A stretch of DNA of 64,000 bases from Apoderus coryli (lineage: Eukaryota > Arthropoda > Insecta > Coleoptera > Attelabidae): positions 16,898,001 through 16,962,000 of the forward strand of contig OU452198.1 of NCBI GenBank assembly GCA_911728435.2, given 5' to 3'. The notes beneath the pieces are model-generated. The model was not told where the DNA came from and made no database searches. It saw only the letters and a list, made by a program, of their open reading frames with translations. Each line of letters begins with the position of its first letter. Position 1 is the first letter of the stretch. Positions 22,621 through 35,141 of this stretch are shown here, piece by piece. The translations under genes were made by a program, and so were the position numbers.

Positions 22621-24326
22621 ACCATATATTCACGCATAGGTATTGAATTGGAAATAATTTACACAATTTTTGACATTTTAGAGATCTATAGAAAATATAC
22701 TTACTTTTTTTGTCTAGTCAACATCCTGATTAAACTTGATTGTTGTTGATTTTGTAATAATTTCATTCTTCTTCTTGTTTTACTCACCGCAATGTTAATA
22801 ATGTGGCCAATATTTACTCGTATAGCGAGGTACGTGGCAGTCTGTTTTGTAATTCAAATATTTTAGAATTTTAATTACAAAACAGATTGCACATACCGGG
22901 TCGCATATTTCAAACTGAGTGTTTTGAACTGGAAAATAGTGAACAGTTAATGTAAATGCTTGTATATTATATGCGCGATTCGTGGATTGAGCAGAGGCGT
23001 GCTATGCATAAAAGCGAAAAACCATTGCTTACCTTAATACTAATTTTCAAGATAATAATATTACTTAATTAAAATACTAGTAGGTACCTACCACTAGTTC
23101 AATAAATATTATTGAATCAAACAATGTGCCTTCCAGTTTATAAAGTGTAATAAAAAAAACGATACGCCTATTCTAATTGAGGAAAATACCAAATTTATAA
23201 CCTAACGTGCTTTTAGATCCTACTTTTACGCGCATCGCATAAAGTAGTCAAGGCAAGCATAATAAATCCTCTATATGTATGTTTATCTTCCATAAAAGCA
23301 CTGCTTACAACGGCATAAGTAACACTATTTGCGGATATGATAGAAGAGGATGAAAAATAATTCGTTACATGCCAGTCAATCCTTCCTTGGTTTCCAAAAT
23401 TGATTAACGAAAATAATATCATAATTTATTTAAATATTAATTTAAAATAGATGTGTGTGCTTTTCTTATGGAATCTACTTGCCTAAACAACATACTAACT
23501 TACAATGCTCCGCTGCCAGACTTTTTAAAATTATCGCCATCATCCACCACGTACTCATTATTCGCTCAATAGCGAATTAATCCGAAATATATTAGACCCA
23601 ACACATCTTTGCTTCTAATGACTTTACTTTAATGAAAAAATTTGACAAAATCCTTTGTGCAGGTAAAACCAGCAATCTTGTCCGCTATGCCATAAGATTA
23701 TTTTCGTTTTATTATATTTACAGACACAAATTCATATTCTAGTTTTCATTATTTGGCATTTAAGACTGACAACCGAACGCTTGGAGACTACCGTCCGAAG
23801 CGTTGCTGATACCCAGATATTTTGGGTGATGTTAGCAGAAGGATAAATGGTCTCCTGCTAGCGTTTTGTGTTGATACTATTTTTATTTCTTTTTATTTTC
23901 TATTTTTACGGCTGGTGTTACCTATACATTGTATTGTTTCGGCCTATGTATGTTGGGATATGCATTGCTATGTGTATGTGGATGGTACGTGTTTACATAT
24001 ATCTACTTTGAATATCTCGCTGTGCTTAAGCCTGTTCTCCCGAGTTAAAAATACAAGGGTCTGGCTCGAAGCTGTTTATAAATTTTCTATTGAATATTAA
24101 AAAAAAAATTCACAAGCTTATCGGCAAAGCTTGGTACCATGTTTCTACCGCAAATTTTTGACAGGTGTCAAAATGTGTAAAATATTTCATGTTAAAAAAT
24201 ATGTGTTTTTCAGATGAGCTTTATTCCGTTACAATTTCGAAACTTGAAAAACTAAATCAATATAAACATGTCAATATGAGAAATATTCAAATAAATAGCT
24301 CAAACGTAAACCTTTGTAATCATATA
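22621..24326. other. non-coding stretch with a short repeated block
   Basis: 23645-23730 (GTAAAACCAGCA, TCTTGTCCGCTATGCCATAA) recurs at 27030-27085 in the same orientation, so both belong to an unidentified repeat family. I see no gene; the 92-codon frame at 23822-24100 is T-rich and shows nothing recognisable. Confidence 0.45.
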
Positions 24327-26038
24327 CAGGGTGTCCTACGGTAGCAACCCATTAGATTATTTCAGAAACTGCTTCGATTTGAATTTTGAAAATTTCAATG
24401 TCTATATTGTCAACTATGCTCTACTCAAATAATATAATAGCAACGGCATAGCACTTCCGGTTATACCGGAAGTTGATGGAAACTTTGTTGTTTTAAATGG
24501 AACACCTTATATATTATTACATTTTTGGATTCTAAATAAGATTTCAGACATATTTCATGTATCATGTCCTATACCTAACGTCAATCGTTTTTGACTTATA
24601 TCAAGATTTATGTCAAAATTGACAGTTTAGGGCTCCATAAGAATTCCGTTTTTTCGTTGTAAATCAGCATTTAATAATTATTTTGCAGGTATTTTCTTAT
24701 CAGGTGGGATCTTCTTTTTCGCACTGACAAGACATTTTCTGATTAGTTTATACAGGGTGGTCAAAAAATTATATTGAAAACGGTTTAAGAAAAACAGTTG
24801 AAAGTCAATTTTTTCAAATGGAAAGGGTATATTATTATTATTTTATCTTCCTTAGCATTAAAAAATTATGCAATTTTGTAATAGGTTATCATTTTCTAAA
24901 AAACATAGTTTTCGAAATATCGTCATTTTAAATTTTTCTGCAGCGCCTACCGTTATCTCTCTGGAAGCTAGCTAATTAATTTAGTTAAGACTAAATGGGG
25001 GTCATATCGAACAATTAAATTAGTTTTGTTATCGTTAGTTGATTAACTTTTTTTAGTTGAAAATTGATTTAGTTTAGTTCTGTTGATGTTGATTTCTGCT
25101 GTATTATTTTAAATTTTAGTCTTAGTTCGTTGTAATACTTGATTTGTATACTTCCCAACCTGCTCTAAATGATTTCTCAAAATTCTTCCTAATTTCTCTA
25201 GTCATCGTTAGCAAATGGGGGTTTCTCTCGTTAAATACTCTACAGGTGATATTAATCACTTTATTTTATTCTCCATGAATTAATAATAAATTTATAATAT
25301 CAATAAGTATTTTTCATTTTTATTAATTTGACGTTTAGTTTGACATTAAAATGACAATAATTTCATGGCTAACTAAATTAATTAGTTAGCTTCCAGAGAG
25401 ACAACGGTATATATATAGGCGCTGCAGAAAAATTGAAAATGACGATATTTCAAAAACTATGCATTTTAGAAAATGATAACCTATTACAAAATTGCATCAT
25501 TTTTTAATGCTAAGAAAGATAAAATAATAATAATATACCCATTCCATTTGAAAAAATTGACTTTCAACTGTTTTTCTTAAACCGTTTTCAATATAATTTT
25601 TTGACCACCGTGTATAAACTAATCAGAAAATGTCTTGTCAGTTCGAAAAATAAGATCTCACCTGATAAGAAAATACCTGCAAAATAATTATTAAATGCTG
25701 ATTTACAAGAAAAAACGGAATTCTTATGGAGCCCTAAACTGTCAATTTTTACATAGATCATAGATATAAGTCAAAAACGATTGACGTTAGGTATATGACA
25801 TGATACATGAAATATGTCTAAAATCTTATTTAGAATCCAAGAGTGTAATAATATATAGGGTGTTCCATTTAAAATAACAAAGTTGCCATCAACTTCCAGT
25901 ATAACCGAAAGTGCTACGCCGATGCTATTATATTATTTGAGTAGACCATATTTGACAATATAGACACTGAAATTTTCAAAATTCAAGTCGAAGTAGTTTA
26001 TGAAATAATCTAATGGGTTGCCACCGTAGGACACCCTG
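24327..26038. mobile_element. long-TIR foldback element, mariner-type ends
   Basis: CAGGGTGTCCTACGG and its inverse are bordered by TA at 24325 and 26039. Arms of about 660 bp (24327-24990 and 25365-26038) pair along nearly their whole length and carry the ETS-like palindrome at 24453-24473 and 25892-25912. The 375-bp centre has no recognisable transposase. Non-autonomous. Confidence 0.85.
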
Positions 26039-27400
26039 TATAACACACCCGTTAAGTGGCACCACCAAACGGATTTTGTATTAACGGTGATAGAGGTGTT
26101 TTTTGCTTTTCTCTTCTAAATCATACAGTAATATTATTTTTACGAGATTTACACAGGGTCAAAATAGTTCATTAATATATAGGTACCATATCAAATTTAT
26201 TATTTATAAATTTAATTATTTTAATGTAATCGGTCGAATATGTGATTATTATTACAAAGTGCCTACTTTCAGGATGGCTTATGACTCAATGAATTACATT
26301 AGTATTAACATATATGTAAGTTGGTAAAGTATTATTCTGGAAATTTTAATTTGTTGTGTGTGTTCTCCCATCTATATAATATAATGTTATGGCTTTTCGG
26401 TAATCCATAATAATTACCTATATTCACACTTAATTAATACACAATACCAGTCAATACACAAAAACAAAATAAAACAGTTTATTAATAAAAATCATTATAT
26501 GTCAATACCGCAATAAGATCACCAAATGTTTTTTTAAATAAAAAAATACATTTATAACAGTAAAATAAAGAGTTGCAAGTAAACCCAGCATTAATTATTT
26601 TTATAAAATACGCAATACACATGCCGTTGCAATCACAACAAAGTTCAAATGTATAATGCATAGGAATTGATAACAAAAATTCCGTTGGCTCATGATCTAT
26701 ATATCCATCTAATAATGCTATCTAAATAAAATTTTGGTCCTGCATTATTATAAAGAGTTAGTAGTTTATTAGAAAGAGTTAGTTAGTAGTTTTGGTCCGT
26801 CCTCTTTATATGTACTCCCTTTGCGCCCCTGACATTTCGGATTGTCTATGTGCTTAGGAGAACAGCCTTAAATGCAAGCCGATATTTTAGATGGGCAACG
26901 ACGATGGTACTCTGAAGAGCTTATAATAAGACCCAAACGAATTCGTCAGTATCTGTCGACCCATGCCTCGGTGTGGTTCTACTGAATTAGACTGAGGCCC
27001 TGCTAAATTAAACAAAATCCCTTATGTAGGTAAAACCAGCAGTCTTGTCCGCTATGCCATAAAATTATTTTCGTTTTATTATATTGACGGACATAAATTG
27101 ATGATATAAATTCGACAATAATAAACATTTGACCCGTAGCAGAAGAAATATTAAAAGGATATTTGGATTGGACTACAAGAAATTTATATGTTGAAACATT
27201 TCGAAAATTATACTGCTTGAAAGATATTCTAGAGAAAAAAGTCACTTTTTATTACTGTATCATAGGTCAAGTGACTGTAATGAAGCTAGTAAATTTCATC
27301 TTAAGCATAAATAATTAAGGAAATGAGTTTAGTTTTAATTTAGTGTCACAGCAAAACCTAATACATCTGGAAAGAGGCTACCTTCCACAATCCTGGTGAA
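26039..27400. other. non-coding stretch
   Basis: Apart from the repeated block at 27007-27085 shared with 23640-23730, I see no gene or complete element here. Confidence 0.4.
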
Positions 27401-27840
27401 CATCGTGAGTACGTTGTTTGTCTAAAATTCTTCCACGATAGCGCTTCAACCAATTGAGCTAAATTTGACCTATCGGTGTAAAGCAGATAAAAGATACTTT
27501 AAAATGATGCATCACTCGACTCCTACTGATATATGAAAATTTAGCGGTTGTGTCCACCATTATCACAGGGCTTAAGCGATTTCAACCAAAATCTAATGGC
27601 TTCATAGTAGTACTGGCCCAAACTCATATGCCAAAATATAGCTCAATTGGTTAAAGCATTTAGGCGCAATCGTGGAAGAATACATACAGTCTTACACTCA
27701 GACAGGGAGACTTCCATCTGGAAAAACACACACACACACTCACACACACACACACACATTAAATCCGTTTTTTTTATTTTCTTTACAGCAATAACGTACC
27801 TTTGAAATTTACCTCAATAGTTATCGAGAAAATAGCGTTT
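27400..27840. repeat. interspersed repeat, also inverted at 34720-35030, with a CA microsatellite
   Basis: The blocks CACGATAGCG, AACCAATTGAGCTAA, GCGGTTGTGTCCACC and GGGCTTAAGCGATTTCAACC occur here in both directions and again in reverse order at 34750-34900. A (CA)n/(ACTC) microsatellite lies at 27721-27758. Family unknown; no open frame. Confidence 0.6.
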
Positions 27841-27871
27841 AAAATTTCACCAGTTAGGTAGTTCTGTAACT

Positions 27872-29152
27872 ATTTTGAATTAGCGGGTATTATTTACATT
27901 CAGAAAGAACACTAATTTTATAGCTCAATCCAAATGAATCCCAATATGCTATTCAAATTGTTACTGGTTCGATTCAAGTTTTACGAGCTGTTTGTAATTC
28001 AAGTTTTAATTAACGCAGAACAACCAAAGAATATCAACTTTATTAATCTGTATTACAGTAATGTAAAATTACTCACCTTTTATAATTCTGGATCTCTGTC
28101 GGTCACCCACTTTGTATTTAAAAGAAAATTATTAATTAAATGACCTATCTGTTCACCAACATAACGAAAACTGTATTAGAAATAAAACCCAAAAGTTTGG
28201 GCTCAAAACAACTAATTTAATAATTAAAACTAATAAAGAAAATGAATAACAACAAAGAAATAAATATGAATAAATAAAGTGGTAAAACGATTGTCAGTTT
28301 AGTGTTCTACGCCAAAGGTTCTACTCATCGATTATATGAATAAATAAAAAAAAAGGATAAAACAATTAAACGATAATGAAAATTTAGAACAAAATCTTAT
28401 TCATTAATGTACAACTTAAAATCCGTAAATTAATATTACGAATAATTATATTAATATAATTACGAATAATTATATAATATTAATATAATTACGAATAATT
28501 ATATTAATTCCTATACGAAACTTTAATTACAATTGAAAACTGAATTTATTTCAATTACTAAAATAAACAACTTTAATCTTTATAAAAATTGATTGGAAAC
28601 AAAAAGGTCTTCAATTAACAGAATTAACAAAGAACTTACTGAACTTGAACTTCGATTATTATTAAGAAACTTTATAAAATTGGAAATCACTTTTAGACTC
28701 TACCAAGGCTATAACGAATCTAAACTCGAAAATCCGATTGTCTTTCCAAAATACTTAACATACATGAGAAGTAGGTACCTAAATTGAAAATAGCCAATCA
28801 GAAAAAAAGGGCATTTTTACAATATACCCCTATAAAGAAACGGCTACAGGGTGAGAGATTCAGAAATAAGATACATTTTTATGTCGACTTTAATATGTAA
28901 CGGTTGTTAATTGTTAAGATGTCCTATGTTGGAGATTTTTCAGAAGATCAGCAAGGCACTACTGTTTGTAAAGTTAGGAACAATACGATTATATAATGAC
29001 TCCTTAATCTCCGGAAAAGCTAACTGGATGAAAACCCATGTTCATATTTTCTGCGCCCTATATTTATTCTTTGTTATGGGAAACCTTGTTAACTCCCCAA
29101 CTACTAGCTTCTGTATATAATAATAAAAGTCCGACATTTAATTTACATGAAG
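27872..29152 (+). repeat. 1.2-kb repeat, copy A (inverted partner at 56505-57655)
   Basis: It begins TGTAACTATTTTGAATT and ends near CATTTAATTTACATGAAG; the same sequence in reverse fills 56505-57655. Inside are an AT-rich palindromic cluster (28428-28512, ATTACGAATAATTAT units) and a mariner-type tip, ACAGGGTGAGAGATTC, at 28846. Immediately beyond, CGAGAATCTTGAATGACCAC and TCTGTA near 29159-29184 look like the outer end of a mariner terminus. The short frames inside are not convincing genes. Confidence 0.65.
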
Positions 29153-29505
29153 GCGTTTCGAGAATCTTGAATGACCACTCTGTATTTAAATATCTGGTTA
29201 TCTTTTCTAATATATGCTTTTATATTTGGACTAACTCATAAACAAACTCAATATTTTTGATTAGAAAAAGGTTCTTCTTTTACGTAACAATTCTTTTAGG
29301 AACATTTGTTAAAAGCACCAAGATAATATGTTTATTACTTTCAGATGTTGTTTGATATTTACAAAAATATTATATCTTCCAAACTAAGAGAAAATATCTA
29401 TATAAAAAAACCCTACTAGTATCTATAATACCAGTGGCGTGGTGTCTTGTTACAGTTGGTACTTATATCAATAAGGTCGACGTAGTTAGCAAAATAGGTA
29501 TGATA

Positions 29506-29584
29506 CGCGCATAGCTTAGTGATAAATGTCCGCTTTGCATGCATGCATGCGGGAAGTTCTGTGTTGAAATCCCTGCTCTGGCAT
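29506..29584 (+). pseudogene. tRNA-Ala-like pseudogene or SINE head
   Basis: TAGCTTAGTGAT resembles an A box and TGTTGAAATCC a B box, at the right spacing. The anticodon arm reads CCGC-TTTGCAT-GCGG, i.e. a TGC anticodon, except that GCAT is repeated three times and enlarges the loop. A T-run follows. The acceptor and T stems do not pair properly, so it is not a working tRNA. It lies just downstream of the esterase, on the opposite strand. Confidence 0.45.
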
Positions 29585-29588
29585 TTTT

Positions 29589-29594
29589 TTTATT
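29589..29594 (-). promoter_or_regulatory. polyadenylation signal of the esterase gene
   Basis: AATAAA on the minus strand, about 95 bp after the esterase stop codon; it is the nearest canonical signal. Confidence 0.5.
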
Positions 29595-29688
29595 TCTAAT
29601 CTAAGGGTTAAAATAAGTAAACTTCTACAAATATTTATAGTTGTATATTACATATTCTACGTATATACATTCTGATGTTGTTTCATAA

Positions 29689-29999
29689 TTAGCTCTTCCA
29701 AACAGGCGAAAATTTCTCAAATATCTTTCTCCAAACTGCAGTACGTTGACCATCTGGGTTTTGGTCCAAAAGAAAATCCTTCTTCATATCCAAAAATTCC
29801 ATATCGTCCGCGTTGGTAACTGGCTTCCATACAGTACCAGATAGTAACTCTGCTGTGGGTGTTGGATTTCCATATGTGGCAAAATTGGTCCACAATTTTA
29901 TCAGTTTTCGTACACATGCCTCTTCAGAACTTCCTATTTCTAGTGGAGCATTGAAACTGGCATTAAAAAAGTGGCCTACATCATCGCCATGACATGCAC
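29689..29999 (-). CDS. carboxylesterase, last exon (histidine of the triad)
   Basis: 311 bp following a TTTTAG acceptor, starting in phase 1 (the split codon gives G), reading GACHGDDVGHFFNASF and ending VWRKIFEKFSPVWKS at TAA 29689. HGDD carries the catalytic histidine of the Ser-Glu-His triad in insect carboxylesterases. The segment KLIKLWTNFATYGNPTPT is the typical helix that follows, and W-rich sequence ends the fold. Length and order match the family. It is separated from the previous exon by a 14.1-kb intron packed with mobile elements. The shorter frame beginning at 29917 is a shadow. Confidence 0.93.
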
Positions 30000-30799
30000 C
30001 TAAAATATGAACTCATGTTTAATGTAATAACTGCTGTGCAAATTATTTACATATGAGGTCAATCTAGGATCATCAAATCAAGGTTAAGAATTAGTGTAAG
30101 GGGCCCTTTACTGATTAACTGTTGTTTCTCTGGTCATAGACCGCCAAATTATACGATTTCATTTTAGAATTATCGGGATGATGCCGACCACTCGTATTTG
30201 CCAAATATTGAGAAGAAGTATTGTTGTTGAATTAAACAATATACTGTCGATAGTTTTGTTCATAATGCTAGCAAAGAATTACGTACTTTAACCCATGAGA
30301 TATTCACGATGACAGCAAGAGACAATGGTCTCTTGCTTGTTGGTTCTTGAATAATTTTTACTGATTTTTAGTAATATTTCGTTTTGGAGATTCATTACTG
30401 GTCCACAATTATTGAAACTTTTAAATATTTATAGACACAAACAATTTTTGGTAAAGTAATTATACAGTGCAAATACGAGGAATTTGTTTAACTTTTATTT
30501 TGTATTTAACTTAATATGCAAAAAATTACAAGAATACGTGTTTTGGGTCATTTTAGACCTAACTAAGCATTTTGTGGAACTAAAAGCTGCTCTACAGATT
30601 GTAGCCAAATTTGATACAAACATTCTATGAACATGGTGATGTACAGAGATTATTTAATATGATATATAGAGAATCTGTGGATTTTTGTAAAAGAAGCTCA
30701 TTATAAGTGGCGATAAGTGAAATCTGAGATCAAGTAAGCAATTTTTATAAACAAATAAATTAACACAATGCTCATATTTGGGGGCCAAATATGAAAAAC

Positions 30800-31500
30800 C
30801 CCCAATCCTAAATACAGGCTGTTCAATAATATAAGATATATGAACGTAAAATTTAATTCCAATTAACTTGTTTATTTCAAATGGGATTTTGCATGGAAAA
30901 AGCATGTATTATTGGTAGTAATAGGAAGAATTTCTCAAAATTTAATATTTGTCAAGTCAGCCATGAGAATATATTAAATATATATTTAAACAATAACATA
31001 ATAAATAAATACATTTTTAACATAAATTAAATAACAAGATATACATAAATACTGATAAATTTTAGAATAAACATTCAAAATGATTGGACTCTAGGCACAT
31101 TTGAATCCTTTTCTTAAATCCTTCAACAACTTTAACCTGGTGTAACGTTTCTAAACGATGCCAGTAAAGCGTTTTTGAACCATTCTCCCAGAATAAAAAG
31201 CATGTCTATTCTTTCTCACAGGTTCACATTTTTGATTAATTGAATTAAATCATATGTCACAGATAAAAAACTGTTTTATCAAAAATTACCAACTCCTAGG
31301 TAAGACAGTAAATATCCAATTAAAAAAAATGTATTTTGTCTTCTCAAATTCTCATGGCTGCTTGATAAATATTATAATTTTGAAAATTCTTCCTATTATT
31401 ACCGATATGTGTGCCTCTTCCATGCAAAATTAAAGATATACATATCTATAGAAAAACTTTACTTTAACTTTCAGTTAAAAATTCGCCCAATATTATGAAT
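30800..31500 (-). mobile_element. dead mariner copy, related to 5.4-7.3 kb, first part
   Basis: It matches 5650-6600 of the earlier element in opposite orientation (AATAATATAAGATATATGAA, TAATAGGAAGAATTT, TCAGCCATGAGAAT). The copy is interrupted after AATATTATGAAT at 31500 by the Helitron-like repeat and resumes at 33199. The transposase remnant lies at 31074-31260. Confidence 0.75.
31074..31260 (-). pseudogene. internally deleted mariner transposase remnant
   Basis: On the minus strand the N-terminal part (TYD-MIxxI-like region around 31150-31250) is joined to a C-terminus reading CLESNHFEC-like sequence near 31080-31110. It has the same arrangement as 6148-6551 but with an even shorter middle. 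No catalytic core, several frame breaks. Confidence 0.6.
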
Positions 31501-31501
31501 A

Positions 31502-33199
31502 ACAAGAAATCCCTTGCGGGATTTTCCAGTCGTCTTGTGAGGTTGTGAAAAAAATAAAAAAAAAATAAAAAAAAAATTAAAAAAAAAAATCCTAAAAATA
31601 CTGTAAAACTTAAAAAAAATATGAAAAAAACTTCAAATTAAAATTTTTTTGAAACATTTTTTAACCACCCTGTGCAATAATTTCCTAAACCAGTCTAAAA
31701 AACTAAAAAATAGAAATAGAAAATTTTTCTATTACGCTCTACCGTACCTAAATATATTGAAGATAAATTGAAATATTTTTGAGTTACCCCGTAGATCAAA
31801 TGTTTAACCACCCTGTGCAATAATTTCATAACCAATCTAAAAAAATCTGAAAATGTTTCTATCTTCTACCGTACCTAAAAATATTGAAAATAAATAGAAA
31901 TATTTTTGAGATACCCCGTAGATCAACTCTAGGAGCTTATAGTTTAACTTTAAAAGAAATCTTGAATTGAAATCTAAAGAAATCAAAAAATTATTCAAAA
32001 TATTACTTTCTTCTCCTTAAAGAAATACATTTTTGACTCACCCGGTATATAAATTCAAAGTGTATGCTACAAATTGACTACCGTATCTTTCTACTTTAAA
32101 ATTCGTTGGTTTAGCCAGATGTTAAAATAACGTTAACGTTAATAGTGGTGGACGTTATTTTTTAGAATACCATATCTCTCTATTTTGAGATTCGTTCGTT
32201 GCAGTTATTATTCTGCCATATCTCTCTAATTTGAAATTCGTTGGTTGCAGTTATGATTCTGCCATATCTCTCTATTTTGAAATTTGTTGGTTTGTCATAA
32301 TTTAGAAATATTTTTTTCGTTGGTGTCACTTATTTTCCAAATAATTTGCTTGACAGTTACCTTTTGTGTGAGGTAGCTGTCACAGTTTATATGACATTTG
32401 GAATAGTGATACTTATAAAAGGAACGTAGTATGTGTGAAGTGAGTCATATTTTTAAAGATTAATACTTTTTCAATAGAATTTACGAATGGGTAAGTTATT
32501 CGTTCACACGATTGTGAAAATATACGAAATTGCTTGTCCCATATGTTTTGCTAAGAATATAATCATGAAAATGGGTTTAAAAAAAAAATCGGCAAATTAG
32601 TTGCACCTCTAGTTTCACGTGACAATTTGGTTTTGGTAATATGTTTTTACTAACACGACAGACAAATTGCTTTTGTCAAATAGTTTATTATTATTATCTT
32701 TGTTTACATTAAGAGTCTAAAAGTTTTCGGCATTATTTTCATGGTTAAGATCAATTTCTATAAACATGTTGTATATTGTAGTGTTATAAAATGGTTATTC
32801 CATATAGTTGTAGTAAATTTAGAAGCTGTCATTGTGTATTTGAAGTAATATTACTGAAAAAGTGTTAATGACCTAAAGTGATAGTGTCATGAGAGCTGTC
32901 AGATGGATGGATGTGATCATTTGTTTGTCAATAACCTAAGTCAGATGGATGGGAAATAGTTGATATCTCCCTCTGCATCGCACACAAAATGAACTTTTGT
33001 AGACGTAATTAAATTAACTAATACAATAGTGTGGCCGCATTAAATCCCCTTGAAAAGTACACCTTGGGATGCATCAAAAAACAAATTTTCTATATAGACA
33101 GACCTGCGGCTTTAAGTTAAGTCACATAGATAGCGGTCATTTTTTTGCATATTTTCGACGACAAAGACAGCACTCAAATTTTATAAGGATTAATTAATA
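31502..33199 (-). mobile_element. 1.7-kb Helitron-like non-autonomous element, uninterrupted copy
   Basis: It interrupts a mariner remnant without an obvious target duplication: AATATTATGAAT on one side, ATGTGAATTTGC on the other, continuous in the relative at 6830-6855. Read on the minus strand, one end has a hairpin AAATCCC-GCAA-GGGATTT followed by CTTGT, and the insertion lies between A and T. This resembles a Helitron 3' end, although the canonical CTRR is not matched. An A-rich run follows at 31547-31600. There is no coding sequence; the copy at 16.8-22 kb is the same family. An alternative is an unclassified MITE. Confidence 0.45.
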
Positions 33200-33315
33200 T
33201 GTGAATTTGCAACGAAAACGTCAAGAGTTATCCATAGGAAAGTATTATAAAATTTGTGCATCTAATTTTGACCTCATATACCGGGTGTTCCATTTGAAAT
33301 AAACAAGTTATTTAG
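33199..33315 (-). mobile_element. dead mariner copy, second part
   Basis: GAAAACGTCAAGAGTTATCC, then TTTTGACCTCATATACCGGG and TGTTCCATTTGAAATAAAC continue the element left at 31500, matching 6855-6985. Confidence 0.7.
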
Positions 33316-34389
33316 GGTGGCAGTGGGAGTTCCGGAAAGACTTTCATGTGCACATCCCTTATTAAAGAGCATGAACTGTGGCAATTCGCTTGACATCATC
33401 CTGATTTTAGTGGAACTCGCCAATCATGTAGCTGAGCAGTCGTTTGAGGTGTCGAGAATATGGTGAATAACGGCACTAGTATCCGAGACTATTGTCACTT
33501 GGAGCGGTGTGACCACAGGGCGCACATACTCTGTAAATGCAGAATCGTGGACTCAGGAGTTGATTTCCGTCGATGACCGAGGTTGACACTACACCGAGCA
33601 CTTGTCTGCGTTGGTGTGATGAGATGATAAATGATGTAACAGATGACAAGTCTGCGGTGTGTTAACGGGAGACTTGAGACTAAATATCTGGGATCGAACG
33701 AATCTTAATGTATATAGAATAGAATAACTGCTGAACTGAGGTGATTTAGTCTTTTGTAAAATAAAGAATTGTTGATTTTTTTAGTGCTGCACGAAATCAT
33801 GTGGAAAAGTAATCTGTATGTAATCAAAAATAGTTTTTCACAACAATTAAAAGCCTTAATACGTGACTTTTGTGTTATGTGTAATTTCCAGAAAGTCTAT
33901 ATAATGCATTTCACTCATTTCAGACGTCAGCTTCTGGTAGCATATGGCAAACTTGAACAATAAACAACTTCCGAAGAACTCCTATTAACTGGCTGACTCA
34001 TGCCTCAACGAAATAGTATAGCTGACAGCCGCAGTTCCTGTGCAATATAGCAGTTATCTAAGAAATATTTTTTTTGTGTATACAGTATGTCCACGGATGC
34101 GGTTAACAAAAGGACAAATAGACCAAAAATTGAAAGATACGAAACAGTTATTATTGATAAAAAAATTTGCTGGTCGATAAAATAAGAACTATTATTAAAC
34201 AGCGCGTATCAAAAAGGCATAAACATAAAATTAAACAAATTAAAATGAAAATTGAAATGAAAATTAATAAGCTGAAATAAACATAACGCAATCATAAACA
34301 TAGTTCAAAAACCCTTCCCCCTTTTTTCAACACTCTAATAGTTTTAAAAAATCTTCGTAGATTTGCCAAGTACGTATAGTTGAAGTGCG
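33316..34389. other. unassigned stretch, GC-richer at 33316-33700
   Basis: 33316-33700 is clearly richer in GC than its surroundings and ends near an AATAAA (33760), reminiscent of an LTR or a 3' UTR. I find no second copy in the window and no open frame. 33770-34389 is ordinary AT-rich sequence. Confidence 0.3.
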
Positions 34390-34695
34390 ATGAGGTATAT
34401 CCATATATTGGATGTTCTTTTGAACCCTTTTAATTTGTCTCTTGAAAGACGTCGGGAGTATGCATCAATTGTGTTCAAGATCATAAACGAAACAATTGAC
34501 TCCTCTCAGTTGCTTTCTTTGATGCTGTTTCGTATACCAAGTACGCATACGCGAGGTAGTGGCTCTAATTTTTATTTGCCTTTTGCGTGCACCAATTTGT
34601 GCTCTGTTTGTGACAGAATGTCTAATGATACTGATATCTTTTACTTTCTCGCATATGGAAAGTCTTGTGAAGGCGCTAAAAAAATATTGAGATAA
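34390..34695 (+). pseudogene. LINE reverse-transcriptase C-terminal fragment (Jockey/I-like)
   Basis: A 101-codon open frame reads LLNPFNLSLERRREYASIVFKI, then IDSSQLLSLMLFRIPSTHTR and RMSNDTDIFYF. The pattern 'L..RR...A..F..K..N...D...LL....FR.P...TR' is typical of the last hundred residues of arthropod non-LTR reverse-transcriptase proteins. Everything upstream, including the RT domain, is missing. It is a 5'-truncated remnant and the ATG at its start is incidental. Confidence 0.65.
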
Positions 34696-34719
34696 AGACG
34701 GATATAGCCATTTTGAAGT

Positions 34720-35040
34720 TCCCTGAGACGATTAAGACCATTTCCAGATGTATTCTACCACGATAGCGCCCAAACGCTTTAACCAATTGAGCTAAGTTTT
34801 GGCATATGAGTTTGGGGCAGTCCTAGGATGAACCCATTAGATTTTGGTTGAAATCGCTTAAGCCCTGTGATAGGGGTGGACACAACCGCTAAATTTTCAT
34901 ACAGCAGTAGGGGTCGAGTGAAACATTATTTTAAAGCATTTTGTATCTGCTTTACAGCAATAGGTCACTTTTGATATTTTCCCCCATAATTCTCGAGAAA
35001 ATTCCGTTTAAAGGAGTTAGGTAGTTGGAACGTATATTTA
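34720..35040. repeat. interspersed repeat, inverted relative of 27400-27840
   Basis: It shares CACGATAGCG, TTAACCAATTGAGCTAAG, AACCCATTAGATTTTGGTTG and GGGTGGACACAACCGC with the earlier copy in the opposite orientation. No coding potential. Confidence 0.6.
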
Positions 35041-35141
35041 TACGAGGCATGTTTTTTAAGTAAGTACCGTTTTGGAATTAAAAAAAGACGTGCAAAGATA
35101 TCGCAATAATTTTATTTTTACATGCAAGCCTGTACCTTAAT

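Noticed and set aside
23822..24100. 92-codon frame
   Set aside because: Strongly hydrophobic, T-rich translation without domain, splice context or relatives in the window; taken as chance.
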